64,000 nt of DNA, taken from assembly GCA_910890315.1 (NCBI GenBank), contig CAJVGD010000029.1, positions 62,001 through 126,000 on the forward strand, in the 5' to 3' direction. This DNA is from Serendipita indica DSM 11827. Taxonomy: Eukaryota; Basidiomycota; Agaricomycetes; Sebacinales; Serendipitaceae. Positions 22,798 to 37,399 of this stretch are shown piece after piece. The notes below the pieces were generated by a model. It was not told the DNA's origin, did not search any database, and saw nothing but the letters and a program-made list of their open reading frames with translations. A program made the translations under genes and the position numbers. Every line of letters starts with the position of its first letter. Position 1 is the stretch's first letter.

Positions 22798-22983
22798 TGT
22801 AACATTTAGCCGTGGGAAAATGGAACAAGCCGGATTCGCGCCGACTTAGCCCTAGACGACTGGACTATAGTGTCCCTCTTTTCCCTCTAATGCGTTACAC
22901 TCCCTATGTACCCCCGTTACTCAGGTAATCCAACCTGGTCGACCGGGTTCGGACCTGTACAGTAAGGTGAACCAATCCTTACA
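22798..22983 (+). repeat. Short interspersed repeat, copy 1
   Basis: About 186 bp. It starts tgtaacatttagccgtggga and ends accaatccttaca, and matches the repeat at 41223-41396 along its whole length. On the reverse strand it holds ggcgcgaatcc, close to a tRNA box B. The ends share only TGTAA as an inverted repeat, so a SINE or a small non-autonomous DNA element are both possible. Confidence 0.7.
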
Positions 22984-23082
22984 TACGGCGACCCTCGTCG
23001 ATTTGAACAGAGGGCGTGCCAACCACTGCGAATCAGCATCTTCTCTGCATAAATCACTTTATGCTAAACTAAGGAAGCGCAC

Positions 23083-23450
23083 TCTGTAATCCAGCTCGTC
23101 TAGGCTCTGATTGTTAAGTCAGTCCCGTTACATGTCGGCGTGCGTTTGGTGGTGTGTACTAGAGCAGCATGTACATTTGATAGTCTCAAATGGTAATTTA
23201 CTCTACCTTTGTGCGCCTTGGCGCAGTGGTGATCACCCCTATCTCATAGTCAGCACACGATTCGTTTCTTCGAAGAATCGCATGGCTAGATTCGGAGACT
23301 GACCTCTCTCGCATCTTTTGCATGGTGGTTATATGCCTCCGCACGGTTTAGGTGTGTTTATAACCTGTTTTGTATGGTGGGTTTCTGTGAGGTTCACGGT
23401 GGGAGCTCATCTGCACGTGGACTATGCGAGACCAAGTAAGCAATTCTTGG
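23083..23450 (-). pseudogene. HHS relic E', 3' part only
   Basis: Reverse-strand match to exon 2 end, intron 2 and exon 3 of copy E. The intron 2 block (gtcagtctccgaatc...gactatgagatag) is at about 23300-23237, followed by GDHHCAKAHKGRVNYH, and a degraded tail equivalent to SLDELD near 23083. Frames are broken and no signal-peptide exon is visible upstream. Confidence 0.7.
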
Positions 23451-24042
23451 CGGGGGCGAGCGAGTTCACCAGTCTAAACCTGTTTATTGGCGGAGGGTAT
23501 CGACATGGGAGGGATACAGAAGCCCTGCTAGTTAAGACATGTACATATCGCCCTATATAACATGGGTAAATGTTGGAATAAGGAAAGAGAGACGAGAAAG
23601 CTGGGCATGTGCTAATTCCGTCACTACGAAGGTAGATACTGTGGAAGCCGTGAGGAGAAGGATGGTGAGAATGGCATAGATTGGAAAATGAATGTCACGG
23701 GTGCGGTTATGACGTGCGCGGCAACGAAGAGTCCTCGAAACCTTACAAACGTTGGTGTTCATGTCGTTCTCCCTCATTTTCTTGCTTCTACAGCACATAT
23801 ATTTGAAATATGAGCTGATCGGGCATAGGCGTTTGAGGATGCCTATTCCAGCGATCCCTTGGCGTACAGCTTTAATTGCGAATAGCAATCTCATTGATTC
23901 CACGCTCATAGATCAGTCTTTAAGCTGCACAATATAGACGTAGACAGAGGTCGGTCACTGCTACACAGCAGCATTCACATGTCTGCACAAGAATCTCACA
24001 CGCAAATTCAGCTATGTTCTACAACCCCAGTGAATGCTTCCT

Positions 24043-24527
24043 CTAATCCAAGTCTTCTATGCTCCTACTGAAAATTCGGGCTGCGTGAATGTCGGCCTGT
24101 GTTCCATGGTATCTGACTCGAGCGGCATGGTGATCGGCTCTTGCCAGATGGTAATCTACTCTGTCCTTGTGCGCGCTGGAGAGGTGGTGATCACCCCTAT
24201 CTCATTGTTAGTACAGAATCCGATTCTTTGGCGCATTTCCTGCTCGATTCATAGACGGACCTCTCTCTTGCGGCTGTGGCTTGATCAAGGTGGGTTTGTG
24301 CATGATCCAGGTGGGCATTGACACGTTCTATATGGTGGGCTTCCCGGTCCTCGTGATATTTTAGTGCCGCATGCGCGGAAACAGGCTGGTTGGCAGGGCT
24401 GAAAGGCAAAGGAATCAAAATAAGCAATGAATCGTCTCAAAAGTGTCTCAAAGAACCTGGGCAGCGGAGTGGCAGAGGCTAAAAGAGCAGCCGAGGCAAG
24501 AAGTATAGCAAAGAAACCGACGCGCAT
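24043..24527 (-). CDS. HHS secreted histidine-rich protein E (inverted)
   Basis: Minus-strand exons: 24527-24457, 24398-24261 and 24196-24043, giving 120 residues with no stop. The signal peptide is MRVGFFAILLASAALLASA, then TPLP. Exon 2 has histidines at 15, 22, 29 and 36, and exon 3 at 9, 16, 23, 30 and 37, all seven apart. The tail is SRSIEDLD. Intron 2 begins gtccgtctatgaatcgagc, the family consensus. The promoter is at 24635-24587 on the minus strand. This and relic E' are the only members in reverse orientation. Confidence 0.85.
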
Positions 24528-24586
24528 GTCGTGAAGAGAAGAGAAGAAAGAAGAAAGAAGAAACAGCGAAGAATGAAAGTGAAAGT

Positions 24587-24635
24587 TGAGAACCAGTCTG
24601 AGGGGTGAGTCGTCGACGAAAACGTGCTCTTTATA
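24587..24635 (-). promoter_or_regulatory. HHS-type core promoter (copy E)
   Basis: On the minus strand: TATA box tataaag at 24635-24629 and tcagactggttctca at 24601-24587, followed by the usual pyrimidine-rich leader. Confidence 0.75.
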
Positions 24636-24953
24636 GTAACGAGCCGCGCTTACACCGCCTCCAACTTACACGGCCAAGTATTCTACAGCGTCGTTTTCCC
24701 TCCCGAACAGATGAGGTACGCGTACTCATTTGGAAATCGGAGATAGTTTCCCAGTCGTTTCTAGACACATCCCGGTGGCGGTAACCATTAAACTCTTTAT
24801 CTTTATCCCATGGATTTCCACTCTACGCTGCATCTCCGGTGTCCCGCCATAATCGGCCCACGGCATCAGGCGAGCATATCCTGGGAGTAGGGTGTCGGCT
24901 CGACGCCCAAAATCGCGATCGACCTTGTTTTGAGTCGAGTTCCCACGATGCCC

Positions 24954-24979
24954 AGCGTCGAGCAAGCTTGCTCGACGCT
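24954..24979. repeat. Perfect 26-bp palindrome
   Basis: The half-site agcgtcgagcaag is followed directly by its exact reverse complement. Related GTCGAGC/GCTCGAC words recur at 24895-24940 and 25600-25690 on either side of the hAT remnant, so the palindrome may belong to subterminal repeats of that element. Confidence 0.75.
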
Positions 24980-25269
24980 ATTCAGTAGCGTCAGGGTCGT
25001 CGAGCCACACCACCGGCCCGAGCCAGAACAGTGCTGTAGCTAGCAAGCATCAACGTTTTTGGGGTTTAAAGCTTTGTAAACCGGCGCTTTACATGTTGGG
25101 AGGATTCCGCACCAACATTGCACCGACTCAAAGGGCTTGGTTCCCCAAAACCTGAAGGTCGATGGTAGTTATAAAGAGAATGTGTCTAGACATCCTTCTG
25201 CTCAAGTTTTGGCAAGTATGTACATTGTGTTTAGGCGAAAATAGGCTCATATTGCATATTTAGGATAAA

Positions 25270-25522
25270 CATCTACCAAATCTTTACCCCAATCTGCGAA
25301 AAGTTGCGCTCGATATTCTACCTGCGCAAGCTTCATCCGTCCCATGCGAGCATGTTTTCTCCTCAGCAAAGCATACAGCTACAAGTACACGTACTCAGTC
25401 ATCTCCACGACTCATAGAGATGCTTCAAATTCTCAAATACGGGCTTCGATATGACATCTCCTTCACCGCGGACTGGCTGATGACGCCATGGGAGATCTAT
25501 GCAGAGGAGCATTTAGATGATT
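25270..25522 (+). mobile_element. hAT DNA transposon, 3' transposase remnant
   Basis: An open stretch without a start codon encodes the hAT C-terminal dimerisation region: VALDILPAQASSVPCEHVFS, SSAKHTATSTRTQSSPRL, IEMLQILKYGLRYDISF, ending at a stop at 25520-25522. These residues match the conserved LPIQASSVPCERVFS block of fungal hAT transposases. The rest of the transposase is absent upstream, so this is a 5'-truncated remnant. Confidence 0.8.
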
Positions 25523-26560
25523 AATATTAGTGTCATTTGATATTCTGCACATTTTGTACATATTTTTAGGCTTGAATTACATTACTAATGCTACCTTTTG
25601 TATGGGCGTCGAGGGGAATCGTGGGAAAAAACGATCGAGCACGCTCGCTCGACCCGGCCGCCGGTGTCGAGGCTAGGCAAGCAGCGTCGACCGAAACCCT
25701 ACAGCCTGGGAGCATGAAAACTCTCGTCAATAATTCCCTACCGTTTATGACACAAATCGTCTCGTGTTACACCATAACGTTACTTTCATCACGTTAACTA
25801 CTCCTATTTATCATGCAGAATGTCTACACTGAGGACTCAATAGTTCAGCGTACAGGTCAAACGAGGCGGAGCGGGGGGGCTTTACTGACTGATGCACTTT
25901 AGAAGGGAACAGTGACGCTTAATTCCAAAGCTAAGTTCCGAATCTAGCTTGTTCCATTTTCCCTAAGCAAGGCGCTGGACCCGGAGTGGCATGGCCGATC
26001 CTGAGCGCTTCCAGCCACTCAGGGTTGCCATTGTAGACGGACAAGCGATTCTCACACTACGAGCAGGGGCGCCCGTTTGGAGCGGGGGGGCCGGCTCAGC
26101 CGGGAAAGTGTGGCCGGATTTGACCTTCTCCGTTGGCGCAAAAACTGCCAGACAGTGTAGTTATCCGGTTGGCTCAATTGATAACTTAGCTTTATTGGAT
26201 TGAGAGAGCTCAACTTTGCCGGTACTTTCCTAGAAAGCGTAGGCTGAAAATTGTCATTCACGCGGGAAGACAAGGTAATGCAAGTGCCATGGATTGGAAG
26301 TATATGCAAAGAAGGGTAAAAAGAAACTGCTACAAGCTAGTGAGGCCGCGGCAGCCAAAGGCCGAGTCGGGTATGGAGTGTATGGAGGCACATGGTTTAT
26401 TATTATAGATACCCACCAACATCACGACAGAGAAGTACAGACCAACCAAGCGGACTCCTTCAGCCGGCCGCCCACGGTGGCCATGCCCGTGGTGCTAGAA
26501 TCATCGACTCAGTGACATTATACTATATCTGGAGATGTATGTCCAATGCGGTGTGAACGC
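25523..26560. other. Intergenic, no gene seen
   Basis: No frame with support. It includes GTCGAC-rich sequence at 25600-25690 that may be the right end of the hAT element, and G-rich runs near 25870 and 26085. The last 40 bp lead into the promoter of HHS copy F. Confidence 0.45.
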
Positions 26561-26570
26561 TGCTCGCCCC

Positions 26571-26619
26571 TATAAAGAGACCTTCCTCGTCGACCATCCA
26601 CTCCTCAGACTGGTTCTCA
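26571..26619 (+). promoter_or_regulatory. HHS-type core promoter (copy F)
   Basis: TATA box tataaag at 26571-26577 and tcagactggttctca at 26605-26619. Confidence 0.75.
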
Positions 26620-26693
26620 ACTTTTGCTTTAATCCTTCATTTCTTTTTTCTTTCTTCTTTCTCCTCTTCTCTTCTCTTCACAACTTGTTTAAC

Positions 26694-27155
26694 ATGCGCG
26701 TCGGTTTCTTTGCCATATTTCTTGCCTCGGTCGCTCTTTTAGTGTCCGCCGCTCCGCTTCCCAAGTACGTTCAGACGTGGGGGTTACGCTCGGATACTCA
26801 CCTAGAACCACTTTCAGGGACGCCATTGGACCACACGTTCAGGCACATGCACGTCACCAAGCATTGGCAGACCATCATCTAGAACGAGCAGAACATCACG
26901 AAGAGCTTGCAAATACGCACCTTAATCATTCCACAGCAGCCGCAGCGAGGTCAGTCCCCAAATCGAACATAGGAACGTGGTGTGTACTGACAATGAGACA
27001 GTGGCCACAACGCGCTCGCTGCAGAGCACAATGGTAAATACGAGCACCATATGGAACGAATGAATTATCATATGGAACGGCACGAACACCACCAAGCCAT
27101 TGCCGACCTTCATGCTGCGCATATTCCCCGTCGGAGCATAGACGAGTTGGATTAG
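26694..27155 (+). CDS. HHS secreted histidine-rich protein F
   Basis: Exons are 26694-26764, 26818-26949 and 27002-27155, giving 118 residues. The signal peptide is MRVGFFAIFLASVALLVSA, then APLPK. The mature part (about 95 residues after the intron 1 splice) has 19 histidines. They fall at 7, 14, 21, 28 and 35 in the first block and 47, 54, 61, 68, 75 and 82 in the second, an exact heptad ladder within each block. Alanine or another small residue often sits four positions after each histidine. The tail is PRRSIDELD. This member and A show the pattern best and are good references for the family. Confidence 0.88.
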
Positions 27156-27709
27156 AGAATGTGTTCTCCTTTATGCCCTAAATATAGCCGAATCCGTGCA
27201 TGAACTCTTTGTGCGGAGATGCGAATGCTGCTGCGCAACTGCCGCCCCGACATCTGTTCGAGTGGACCACATTTAGAGGAGACTGTAGAACGCCTGGTGT
27301 TTGAACGTCGAAGCAGTGGAAATGCTGCACCCCATTATAGTACGCCCCAAGAAGCCATCGTGATGGGCCAGTCGAGTGTAGTAAATATCCTTGAAACTCA
27401 ATCAGGTCGGCTGATCGGCCGGGGATTGCCATAAAAGGTGAGCCAATGTATCCTTATGCACCGCCACCACAGGGAAAAAAACCATTACTGGCATGGAACG
27501 ATCATTGGAGGGGACGTCACCACGAGGTCCTATCGTACTTTGGACGTTAGCTATTTCATGGTAATCTTTGCCGATGTCTAGATCGATTTAGAGAGTAAAA
27601 GAACCAGCGGAGTAAGATGTGTTGATGTGACTACAATAGATTAGATAACAGAGGGAAACTACGCGGGTATATACAGCCATGCGCAGAGCATGAACGAGGG
27701 TGATCCTAT

Positions 27710-28368
<659 letters not shown>

Positions 28369-28594
28369 CTACGAAGAGCTGTATCAGGTTGGCACCGGAA
28401 GCCGTCGTTGCGATGCAGTCGACCAGTCCTGACTTTGTGGTGTCATCTGATTGATTCTTAGCTGCCCGAGCGGTTTATGCGTGAGTGCTCCTGAAACGCG
28501 CCCTGAGCTCTCTAACGTGGAGAAGGCGCGAAATAAATGTCCAGTAACGCCGTCTCTGGGGTAGTGTTGGGGGGGACCAAAACAGGACCAAGAT

Positions 28595-29036
28595 GGCTGC
28601 TTTTCTCGTCGTCATTCTCGCTTGGTCAACGTTTCCGTTTAATCCTCGATTGTTTTCTTGTCCGTCACGACACGTCCTAGGTTTACTCTTAAGTGGGGGG
28701 CCTTCCAGGCGAGGCAGGCTCGCTCACGCTCACGCCTGCAGAGCATCACCTAGGGCGCGGTGGGTGGGTCGACGAATTTTCAGCCTTTTGGGGGCCACGC
28801 TACGCCCGTGCTGTCGGCAGCGGGCTTGCGTTGATGTTGGTTGGCGGAGCCTTTCGTTTGCGGCTCTTGCCACCTCCACCCGCACCTCCATTTTTCGATT
28901 TCATATTTCGTCGTTTGTCAATTAATTCTTTCCAATATATTCTCTATCTATACTGTTTTCCTTCTAAGTTCTATTCCTGGAGCTCCCATTCCTCGCTCGC
29001 TCTCGCAGCATGGCGAGACCTTCTGGTCTCCAACCA
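28595..29036 (-). mobile_element. Short derivative of the DIRS-type element
   Basis: 442 bp. On the minus strand it joins the left ~300 bp of the 5663-12058 element directly to its right ~110 bp, with all coding sequence missing. The match at both ends is very close, including the tggttggagacc start and the ggagacc/ggtctc hairpin. It is a non-autonomous or deletion derivative and looks about as young as the full copy. No target duplication is evident. Confidence 0.85.
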
Positions 29037-29596
29037 TTATTTCTGAATCTCCGTGCCTGCCTCCGGCCGTCAGCGTCTCCATCGATTCGTCATATTTGCG
29101 TGCATGAGTGATATTTGATACCAAGGGCTCATCTGTAGCCTGTAGATGTGTCGAGGAGCATTAAGAAAAGGGGAGAAACGGACGCTGCTTCAGCCCAGCT
29201 GGTCATTTAGTCTGTGTGATCTGGAACACACGATGGGAGTTTTATCATATAACGACATGTGTTCATCAAAGAAAGGGCATAATTTGACGTATATGCCGAG
29301 AGGACGTCAGTTGCCGGGTCAAACTTTCAGGTCTCTCGACGACCGAAGAGGTCGGTGGCTAGAACGAGGGTGCCAGGTCATAGGATGCGGACAGCCAAAT
29401 TGGTTCATTTTTAAAATCTCATGGGCTGGGACGCGTACGCTCTGTCCCGATGGGCTCGTCCCCTCTTCTAGGCTTACTCTCATCGTGTGTTTGTTCGGGT
29501 ATACAACGTATATATGTCACTCGCAATAGTTCGAATTTATATCCGGTCAAAAGAGAGATAGCGCCCCGAGGGGCAACGGTAATGGGAGTATCCTTT

Positions 29597-31340
<1,744 letters not shown>

Positions 31341-31352
31341 GAGGCTGAGAGC

Positions 31353-32054
31353 CTACCGCGTATACGGCGGCGTTGGGTACACTCCCGCCCCATTTCCAGC
31401 ACCAGAAATGCGTCTGCCCATCTCATCCACCGGCCCATATGCAGCCGACGCTGAGCTCTGCGGAGTGACATACATGGCCGGAATGAGGACCGACGCGCCT
31501 GGCTCCTTTGTCACAAGGATCCAGGTGAGAGCCTGCAGAGCGTCTATCGAGCCCAAGAGGCGGTTACTCTGCGCGACGTCCATGAGCAGTCCGCCGTAGA
31601 GGTGAGCGCCTTCGAGGAGGTGGAAGCGTCGCAGGGGACCAAGTTGATTGAGCGGAGAAGTACCTGAAAGTGACTGTGCATAAGATAGTACGTCTGCGCG
31701 GGTCCCCAACGGAACATCGTCAAGCGAGATGGGCTGTGAAAGGTACGCGTGGAGGGCATACAGGACGTCACCGACGGTCACGACATTGTTATAAGACGAA
31801 GCGGGTTGGACAAGGATCGCTTGAGCACCTGTGCTCGTCGTAAACGAGGGGTGAACGATGCGGATGAGGTTCGTCGGCGGATGCGTCGCCGGGCGCGAGG
31901 CCTCGTCAGGGCTGAGATTTGGACAAGTAAACGTAGAATTGGCAAAAGAAATGACGAGCGTAGTCGAGCAATGCGAGAGGCTGGCGCGCAAGTTGAATGG
32001 GTATGTCTCGAGTGGGAGCGAAACTGGATGCAGACGCGGGGCGAGATAGCTCAT
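31353..32054 (-). CDS. DUF6699-like protein
   Basis: A single open frame of 233 residues. The segment YNNVVTVGDVLYALHAYLSQ matches the conserved core of DUF6699 proteins, which are frequent and unannotated in mushroom-forming fungi. An N-terminal stretch rich in beta-structure precedes it. The stretch from about 31670 to 31610 (minus strand) starts gtacttctcc and ends cgaag, so a small in-frame intron is possible, which would shorten the protein by about 18 residues. No signal peptide or catalytic motif is seen. Molecular function is unknown. Confidence 0.7.
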   Translation of the reverse strand: MSYLAPRLHPVSLPLETYPFNLRASLSHCSTTLVISFANSTFTCPNLSPDEASRPATHPPTNLIRIVHPSFTTSTGAQAILVQPASSYNNVVTVGDVLYALHAYLSQPISLDDVPLGTRADVLSYAQSLSGTSPLNQLGPLRRFHLLEGAHLYGGLLMDVAQSNRLLGSIDALQALTWILVTKEPGASVLIPAMYVTPQSSASAAYGPVDEMGRRISGAGNGAGVYPTPPYTR

Positions 32055-32943
32055 ATTCTCTTCTTACTCTTAGGGATGACGAACAGGACCACTCAGTTAA
32101 TTGATCAGTAACGGGAGTAGGAACGATGACCGAATGAGACTAGGCTGTTAGGTCGGGTAGCTTTTATATGCGGACGAGGAGTGTGGCAAATCCCAGCATC
32201 ACATCGGATGTTACTCTTAGAGCCTATCGTGATCGAATGGCAGTTGCGGGTTCGCACCCAGCGCCCTGAAATGACTCGGCGCCTGTGTGCTTCTGGGGTC
32301 CACTTTGGATTCGATCTCAGCGGATAACGTGACTAGACTCTATAACCGATCACGTGCGTCGCCTCCGAGTCTTGTTATCCAGTGCTAGCGGTCTCTGGCA
32401 AATGGTTTGCCACACCGTTATCGATCATACCCAGTCACAGCAGCAGTGCCCAAGATAGACGCTACAGATCAAGGAATGGAGACTTGTTGAGCTTTATGCT
32501 AACAGACCGTATTCGTCGAGGTCTATGGTACCGTTCACAACTTTGGACCGGGCGACTGCCGGCGCTGTGTCCAGCCCAGCAATTCAAGCAATTTCCGACA
32601 TTACATCAATTTATTCGTTTTTATTGCGTACGGTTTCACCACCGTCGCATGGCCGTCAACTTGGAAAACGAAATCCGGCAGACATTGCGACTTGGAGATG
32701 CACTGAGCAGGGCTCGTAAACGTAAGAAATAGTTTCTAGAATTGTCTGGGTGCGTAAATGCTGATAATTTGGTCATTCTTAGTCACTGTTCGTTCTCCAG
32801 CGCTCGGTTCCTCCAGAACACGGCACCTTTCAACGGCTGTAACCAGCTTTTCGACGGTTTGTGAGCCCAATGGTCTTGCTTTCTTCCTTTGATGCGCCGC
32901 AAGCTCATTTAGACTTCCACTTTTAGGTGTTGGATCTCGAGCA
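32055..32943. other. Intergenic; possible small ORF 32525-32719
   Basis: A 64-codon frame (MVPFTTLDRATAGAVSSPAI at its start) lies at 32525-32719 with no recognised domain. Sequence at 32790-32870 could be an upstream exon adding a mitochondrial presequence to the polymerase gamma gene, because a donor gtttgtgag at about 32861 and an acceptor ttttag before 32928 would join it in frame to ATG 32944. I could not decide this. Confidence 0.35.
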
Positions 32944-35900
32944 ATGTCTACGATGGCAGCCGTCGCAAGACAGCCCAAGAATTCACCTCCCGGCTATTCA
33001 AAGCGAATCAAACATGTTAAGGATTGTCCACCTCCACCAGCCAAGAAGAAGCAGTCGAATCCGTCATCCAAACCTGAGGAGAATGGTACGACTACTGTCC
33101 TTATGCCGTTTCAGGGAACGATTGACTTAGGTATATACAGTTCCTCGCAACGAAGCAGGCGTCCAGCTACTCTCCAAACCTCTACGCGACCAAATCTTTC
33201 GCAATGTCGCCTTCGAAAAGATACCCAGGGAATTTGTCAACGTCTCTCACAAACATCTCAAGAAGCACAAACTCGATGTCACAAAGGCCCAGAAACTACC
33301 CCATTACGAGTTCGTCTTACCAGAACTGCAAGGCGAGAATCTCGACCAGCACTTTTGGAACGTTGGTGAAAAGCTAGCCAGGAGGAGTAAAGATTTGGCC
33401 TCGAATTTTGCGCGCGAACTGCTCCCCGATCAGCCGAGCAAGCACCAGTGGTCTCGAGTCTCTGGGTGGACACAGTATACCCGGGATGAGACGGGAGCAC
33501 TCTTGGAGAATAAGGGAGTTGGGCCAGACAACGAGAATATGCTCGTGTTTGACGTCGAGACAATGCCCGCATACCATCACTATGCCGTTCTTGCCTGTGC
33601 GGCATCTCCGACGGCATGGTATGTCTGGATCTCTCCGTGGTTACTGGGCGAGACAGAGGACCCGGAGCATCTCATTCCTCTGGGTCGACCTAGTGGCGAT
33701 GGCCGGAAGCCAGAGGAGAGGGTTGTAATCGGTCATAATGTCGCATACGACCGTGCGCGGGTCAAGGAAGAGTACGACCTCACCAAGCTGTCCGGAATCC
33801 GTTGGATTGACACCATGTCACTTCATGTCGCCATCAAAGGCATCTCATCCGTCCAGCGCCCTGCTTGGATGGCGTTCAAAAAGGAGAAGGAACGCAGCGA
33901 CGAGGTAGAAGTGGACGATGATCTCCTCGATCAGGATCCTCTGTCGGAAGCACGGCTCGCACAAGATTTACGGCGAGAGACGGAGCATCGCCGTGCAATA
34001 AAGTACGAGGAAACCATTGAGATGGATCCAGACGAACCCCCCGACGTCGAGGCCAAACGATGGGAAGAAGTCACGTCTGTCAACTCGCTGCTAGAAGTTG
34101 CCAAACTGCACTGCGGGATCACCATCGACAAGGAGACGCGGAATGCGTTTATGGAGGATACCCCGGAGCAGATTCTCGCGGATCTGGAGTCCTTTATCGA
34201 CTATTGCGCGACAGATGTTTCCACGACGCACGCCGTCTTTCGCGCTGTTCTCCCGCAGTTCTTCGACGCATGTCCGCACCCGGTGTCCTGGGCAGGCGTG
34301 ATGCAGATGGGGAGCAGTTTCCTTACTGTTAACCAAGAGTGGGAAAAATACCTTACACAGGCGGAGAAAAAGTATCGAGATTTAGAGACTGGTGTCAAGA
34401 CGCGTCTAATCGACTTGGCGGAACGAGCGAGGTTGCTCATGGAGGGCGGAGAGTGGAAAAAGGACGTCTTCCTCAGTCAATTGGACTGGACGCCAAAGGT
34501 CGCGGGAAAGAGTCGTGGCTACTGGGTCCCGACGAAAAAGGAGCTCTCTGCGATGACTCCGCCACCTGCGAAAAAGGGGACGATGAAGGAGAAGAGAGAG
34601 AACAAGGTCCACAAAAGTTCAGAGGAGGACGGTTGGGATTACGAGATGCCCAACTGGTTCAACATTCTCAGACAAAACCCCCTCTCTCACGAATCTCGAC
34701 ATCGAATCATCCCCGTTGTCTTGCAAGCCAAGTGGCTCGGACGTCTAATGTTCTACCATCCAAAGCGAGGGTGGGTTTACCGCATCTCCAAAAGCCAAGT
34801 GCCGGAGGCAGACAAGAAAGGAATCGTGAAGCTACGGCATGACGATCCGCTAAAGGAATTCGAGATTTCGGGGGCGGTGTTCGTCCAACCCCAGAAACTC
34901 AGGGACATCGGTACGGATGAACCCTTCTGGTCATCAAAAGTCGCTCGGGTGCTCCTTCAACAAGGAGTGATCACAACGGATGACGATGAGCTTGGGCGAG
35001 CATTGTCCTCTTCTACAGTCATTAAAAGGCGGAAGGAGCAGTTACTCGCGTTGGCGAAGGAGGTTACAACCGGAAGGAAGACATTCTCGCGGAAACAGCT
35101 TGATTGGACGAAGAAGAAGCGTCCGTCGCAACTTGCGTCGTCCACAGGTGCACGCGAGGCGAAGCGAGTCAAAAGCAAGGACTTGCATCCCGAGGTTGAG
35201 GCCGCATTCGACACAACTGCATCCGACACAACACAAATCGGACATCTGACACCGCCAGAAGGGCTCAAGTATCCAGCGCCGACCTGGCCCAAGTGGTACT
35301 GGGAGCTTACAAAACCTCGCAAAGGGGCTCCAGCAGGCTCACCCGACATCACTGTACGCACGCGCATCTCACCCATCTTGCTCCGTCTGGGATGGTTGGG
35401 AAACCCACTCGTGTATTCTCGTGAGCATGGATGGTGTTACCGAATTGCCCCTGCATCCTCTTCCCAATCGTCTATCAAAGAAGGCGAGGGAGAGAACAAG
35501 GCTCTTGATGCGAGTAATGGAGATGGGAGCCCAACCGAGGACACGACTCTGTTCTTCAATCACCCCGACGACGCCCATCTTGCAGAGCAAGCCACAGAGG
35601 GGTACACATTCCGAAAACTTCCACACCCTCATGGTCAGGAAGCCAACGTGGGTAACCCTCTCAGCAAAAGCTTTGTCAAGTATGCCCAAGATGGGACGAT
35701 GAAGACTATTGTCGATACATCGACTACAAACGAAACGGAACCGGGGGTTGCAGGTGACACCGAACAGGTGGTGAACGGGGCGATAAATGCACTCGATATG
35801 AACGCGCAATGCAGCTACTGGATTAGCGCACGGGATCGTATCCTCAGCCAGATGGTCGTCTGGGAAAAGGAGCATGGGCAGTTGGGTATTGGGAAGCATC

Positions 35901-37399
35901 TGAAGCGGCCGCAGGATGCAAATCCCAAGCAGGACGGCGTCGCTTCCCCACTACCAACGGAGAGCGCCGGCACGCTAGTGGGCGGCAAGCTGCCGGAAAA
36001 ATGGGGCATGATCCTTCCCCAAGTCATCACTATGGGCACCGTCACGCGAAGGGCGATCGAAAAGACGTGGCTGACGGCGTCCAACGCCAAGAAGAATCGC
36101 GTCGGCTCCGAGCTCAAAGCCATGGTGCGCGCTCCGCCCGGATACGCCATTGTCGGCGCAGACGTCGACTCGGAGGAGCTTTGGATCTCGAGCGTGATGG
36201 GAGATGCACAATTTGGGTTCCATGGCGCGACGGCCATCGGATGGATGACGCTCGAGGGCACGAAAAAGGATGGGACCGACCTACATTCGAAAACGGCGTC
36301 CATCCTCAACATTACGCGCGATTCCGCCAAAGTATTCAACTATTCGCGCATCTACGGTGCCGGAATGCGCCATGCTGTGCAGCTGTTGCTACAGGCCAAC
36401 GCGGGCATGTCCATCGGCGAGGCGCAATCACTGGCCGAGAAGCTGTACTTGAATACAAAGGGGAAGAAGAACTACCATACCAAATACTTTGGACGCTCTT
36501 TCTGGTACGGTGGCACGGAGAGCTATCTATTCAACAAGCTCGAGGCGATTGCGCATTCGGATAGCCCGATGACGCCGGCGCTGGGATGTGGTGTAACGAC
36601 TGCATTATCACGCAAGTATCTCACAGAAGGGTTTGGCACGGACTATCTTCCGAGCCGTATCAACTGGGTGGTGCAGTCGTCAGGAGTGGATTATCTCCAC
36701 CTGCTGTTGTCGGCAATGCAACACTTGATCGAAACGTATTCGATCAATGCACGATACATGATCTCCGTTCATGACGAGGTGCGCTATCTCGTTGCCGACG
36801 AGGACAAGTATCGCCTGGCGATGGCACTGCAGATTGCCAATTTATGGACACGATGTCTGTTCGCGTATAGGCTCGGGCTAGATGATCTTCCCGTCGGTGT
36901 GGGATTCTTCAGCGCGGTTGATATCGACATTGTATTACGCAAAGAGGTCGACATGCCGTGTGTCACGCCGTCGCATCCAGAGGCGCTTCCACCCGGAGAA
37001 TCTGTTGGGATTGGAGAGGTGCTCGAGAAGACGAACAATGGGTCGCTCTTGCCTGATGGAGGACCCATGAACGTGTGGACCGAGCGCACCGAGGAACCTC
37101 CCGCCACGGAAGGTTATATCGAACCTGATGTAAAACAGCACCGTGCAGAATGTCTCGAGTTCCTCGAGGCGCAATTCACGGATCAGGTTCATAACCTTGA
37201 GCGGCTGAGTTGTCGTTGGGCACAGCGCCTAGTCGAGGCGGGGCGCGGAAATGAGGTCAGGGCGTGGGGGAAGCAGAGGAGTGCAAAGTGGATGGATACA
37301 AAGAAGAGGGACGTCGGGTCAGTGGGAGAGGCCGTCGGGGTGGATGACGAGTATGTGAGCGCAGAGACTCTTGACGAGGCATTTGAGTCTACGTTCTAG
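32944..37399 (+). CDS. MIP1: Mitochondrial DNA polymerase gamma
   Basis: Exons are 32944-33085 and 33141-37399, about 1466 residues. This is the family A replicase of mitochondrial DNA. The exonuclease domain has VFDVETMPAY (Exo I), VIGHNVAYDRARV (Exo II) and YCATDVSTTHAVF (Exo III). The polymerase domain has motif A VGADVDSEELWISS, motif B RDSAKVFNYSRIYGAG and motif C ISVHDEVRYLV. A long linker of several hundred residues separates the halves and contains lysine-rich and PPPAKK stretches. The protein is longer than the yeast enzyme (about 1250), mainly in this linker and a C-terminal extension. Exon 1 was found by splice consensus (gtacgact...atatacag); it restores PRNEAGVQLLSKPLRDQIF upstream of the long open frame. 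A presequence from a further upstream exon is possible. Confidence 0.93.

Noticed and set aside
32759-32890. Extra upstream coding exon of polymerase gamma
   Set aside because: A possible in-frame presequence exon exists, but no start codon in the right frame could be fixed, so it is left out of the gene model.
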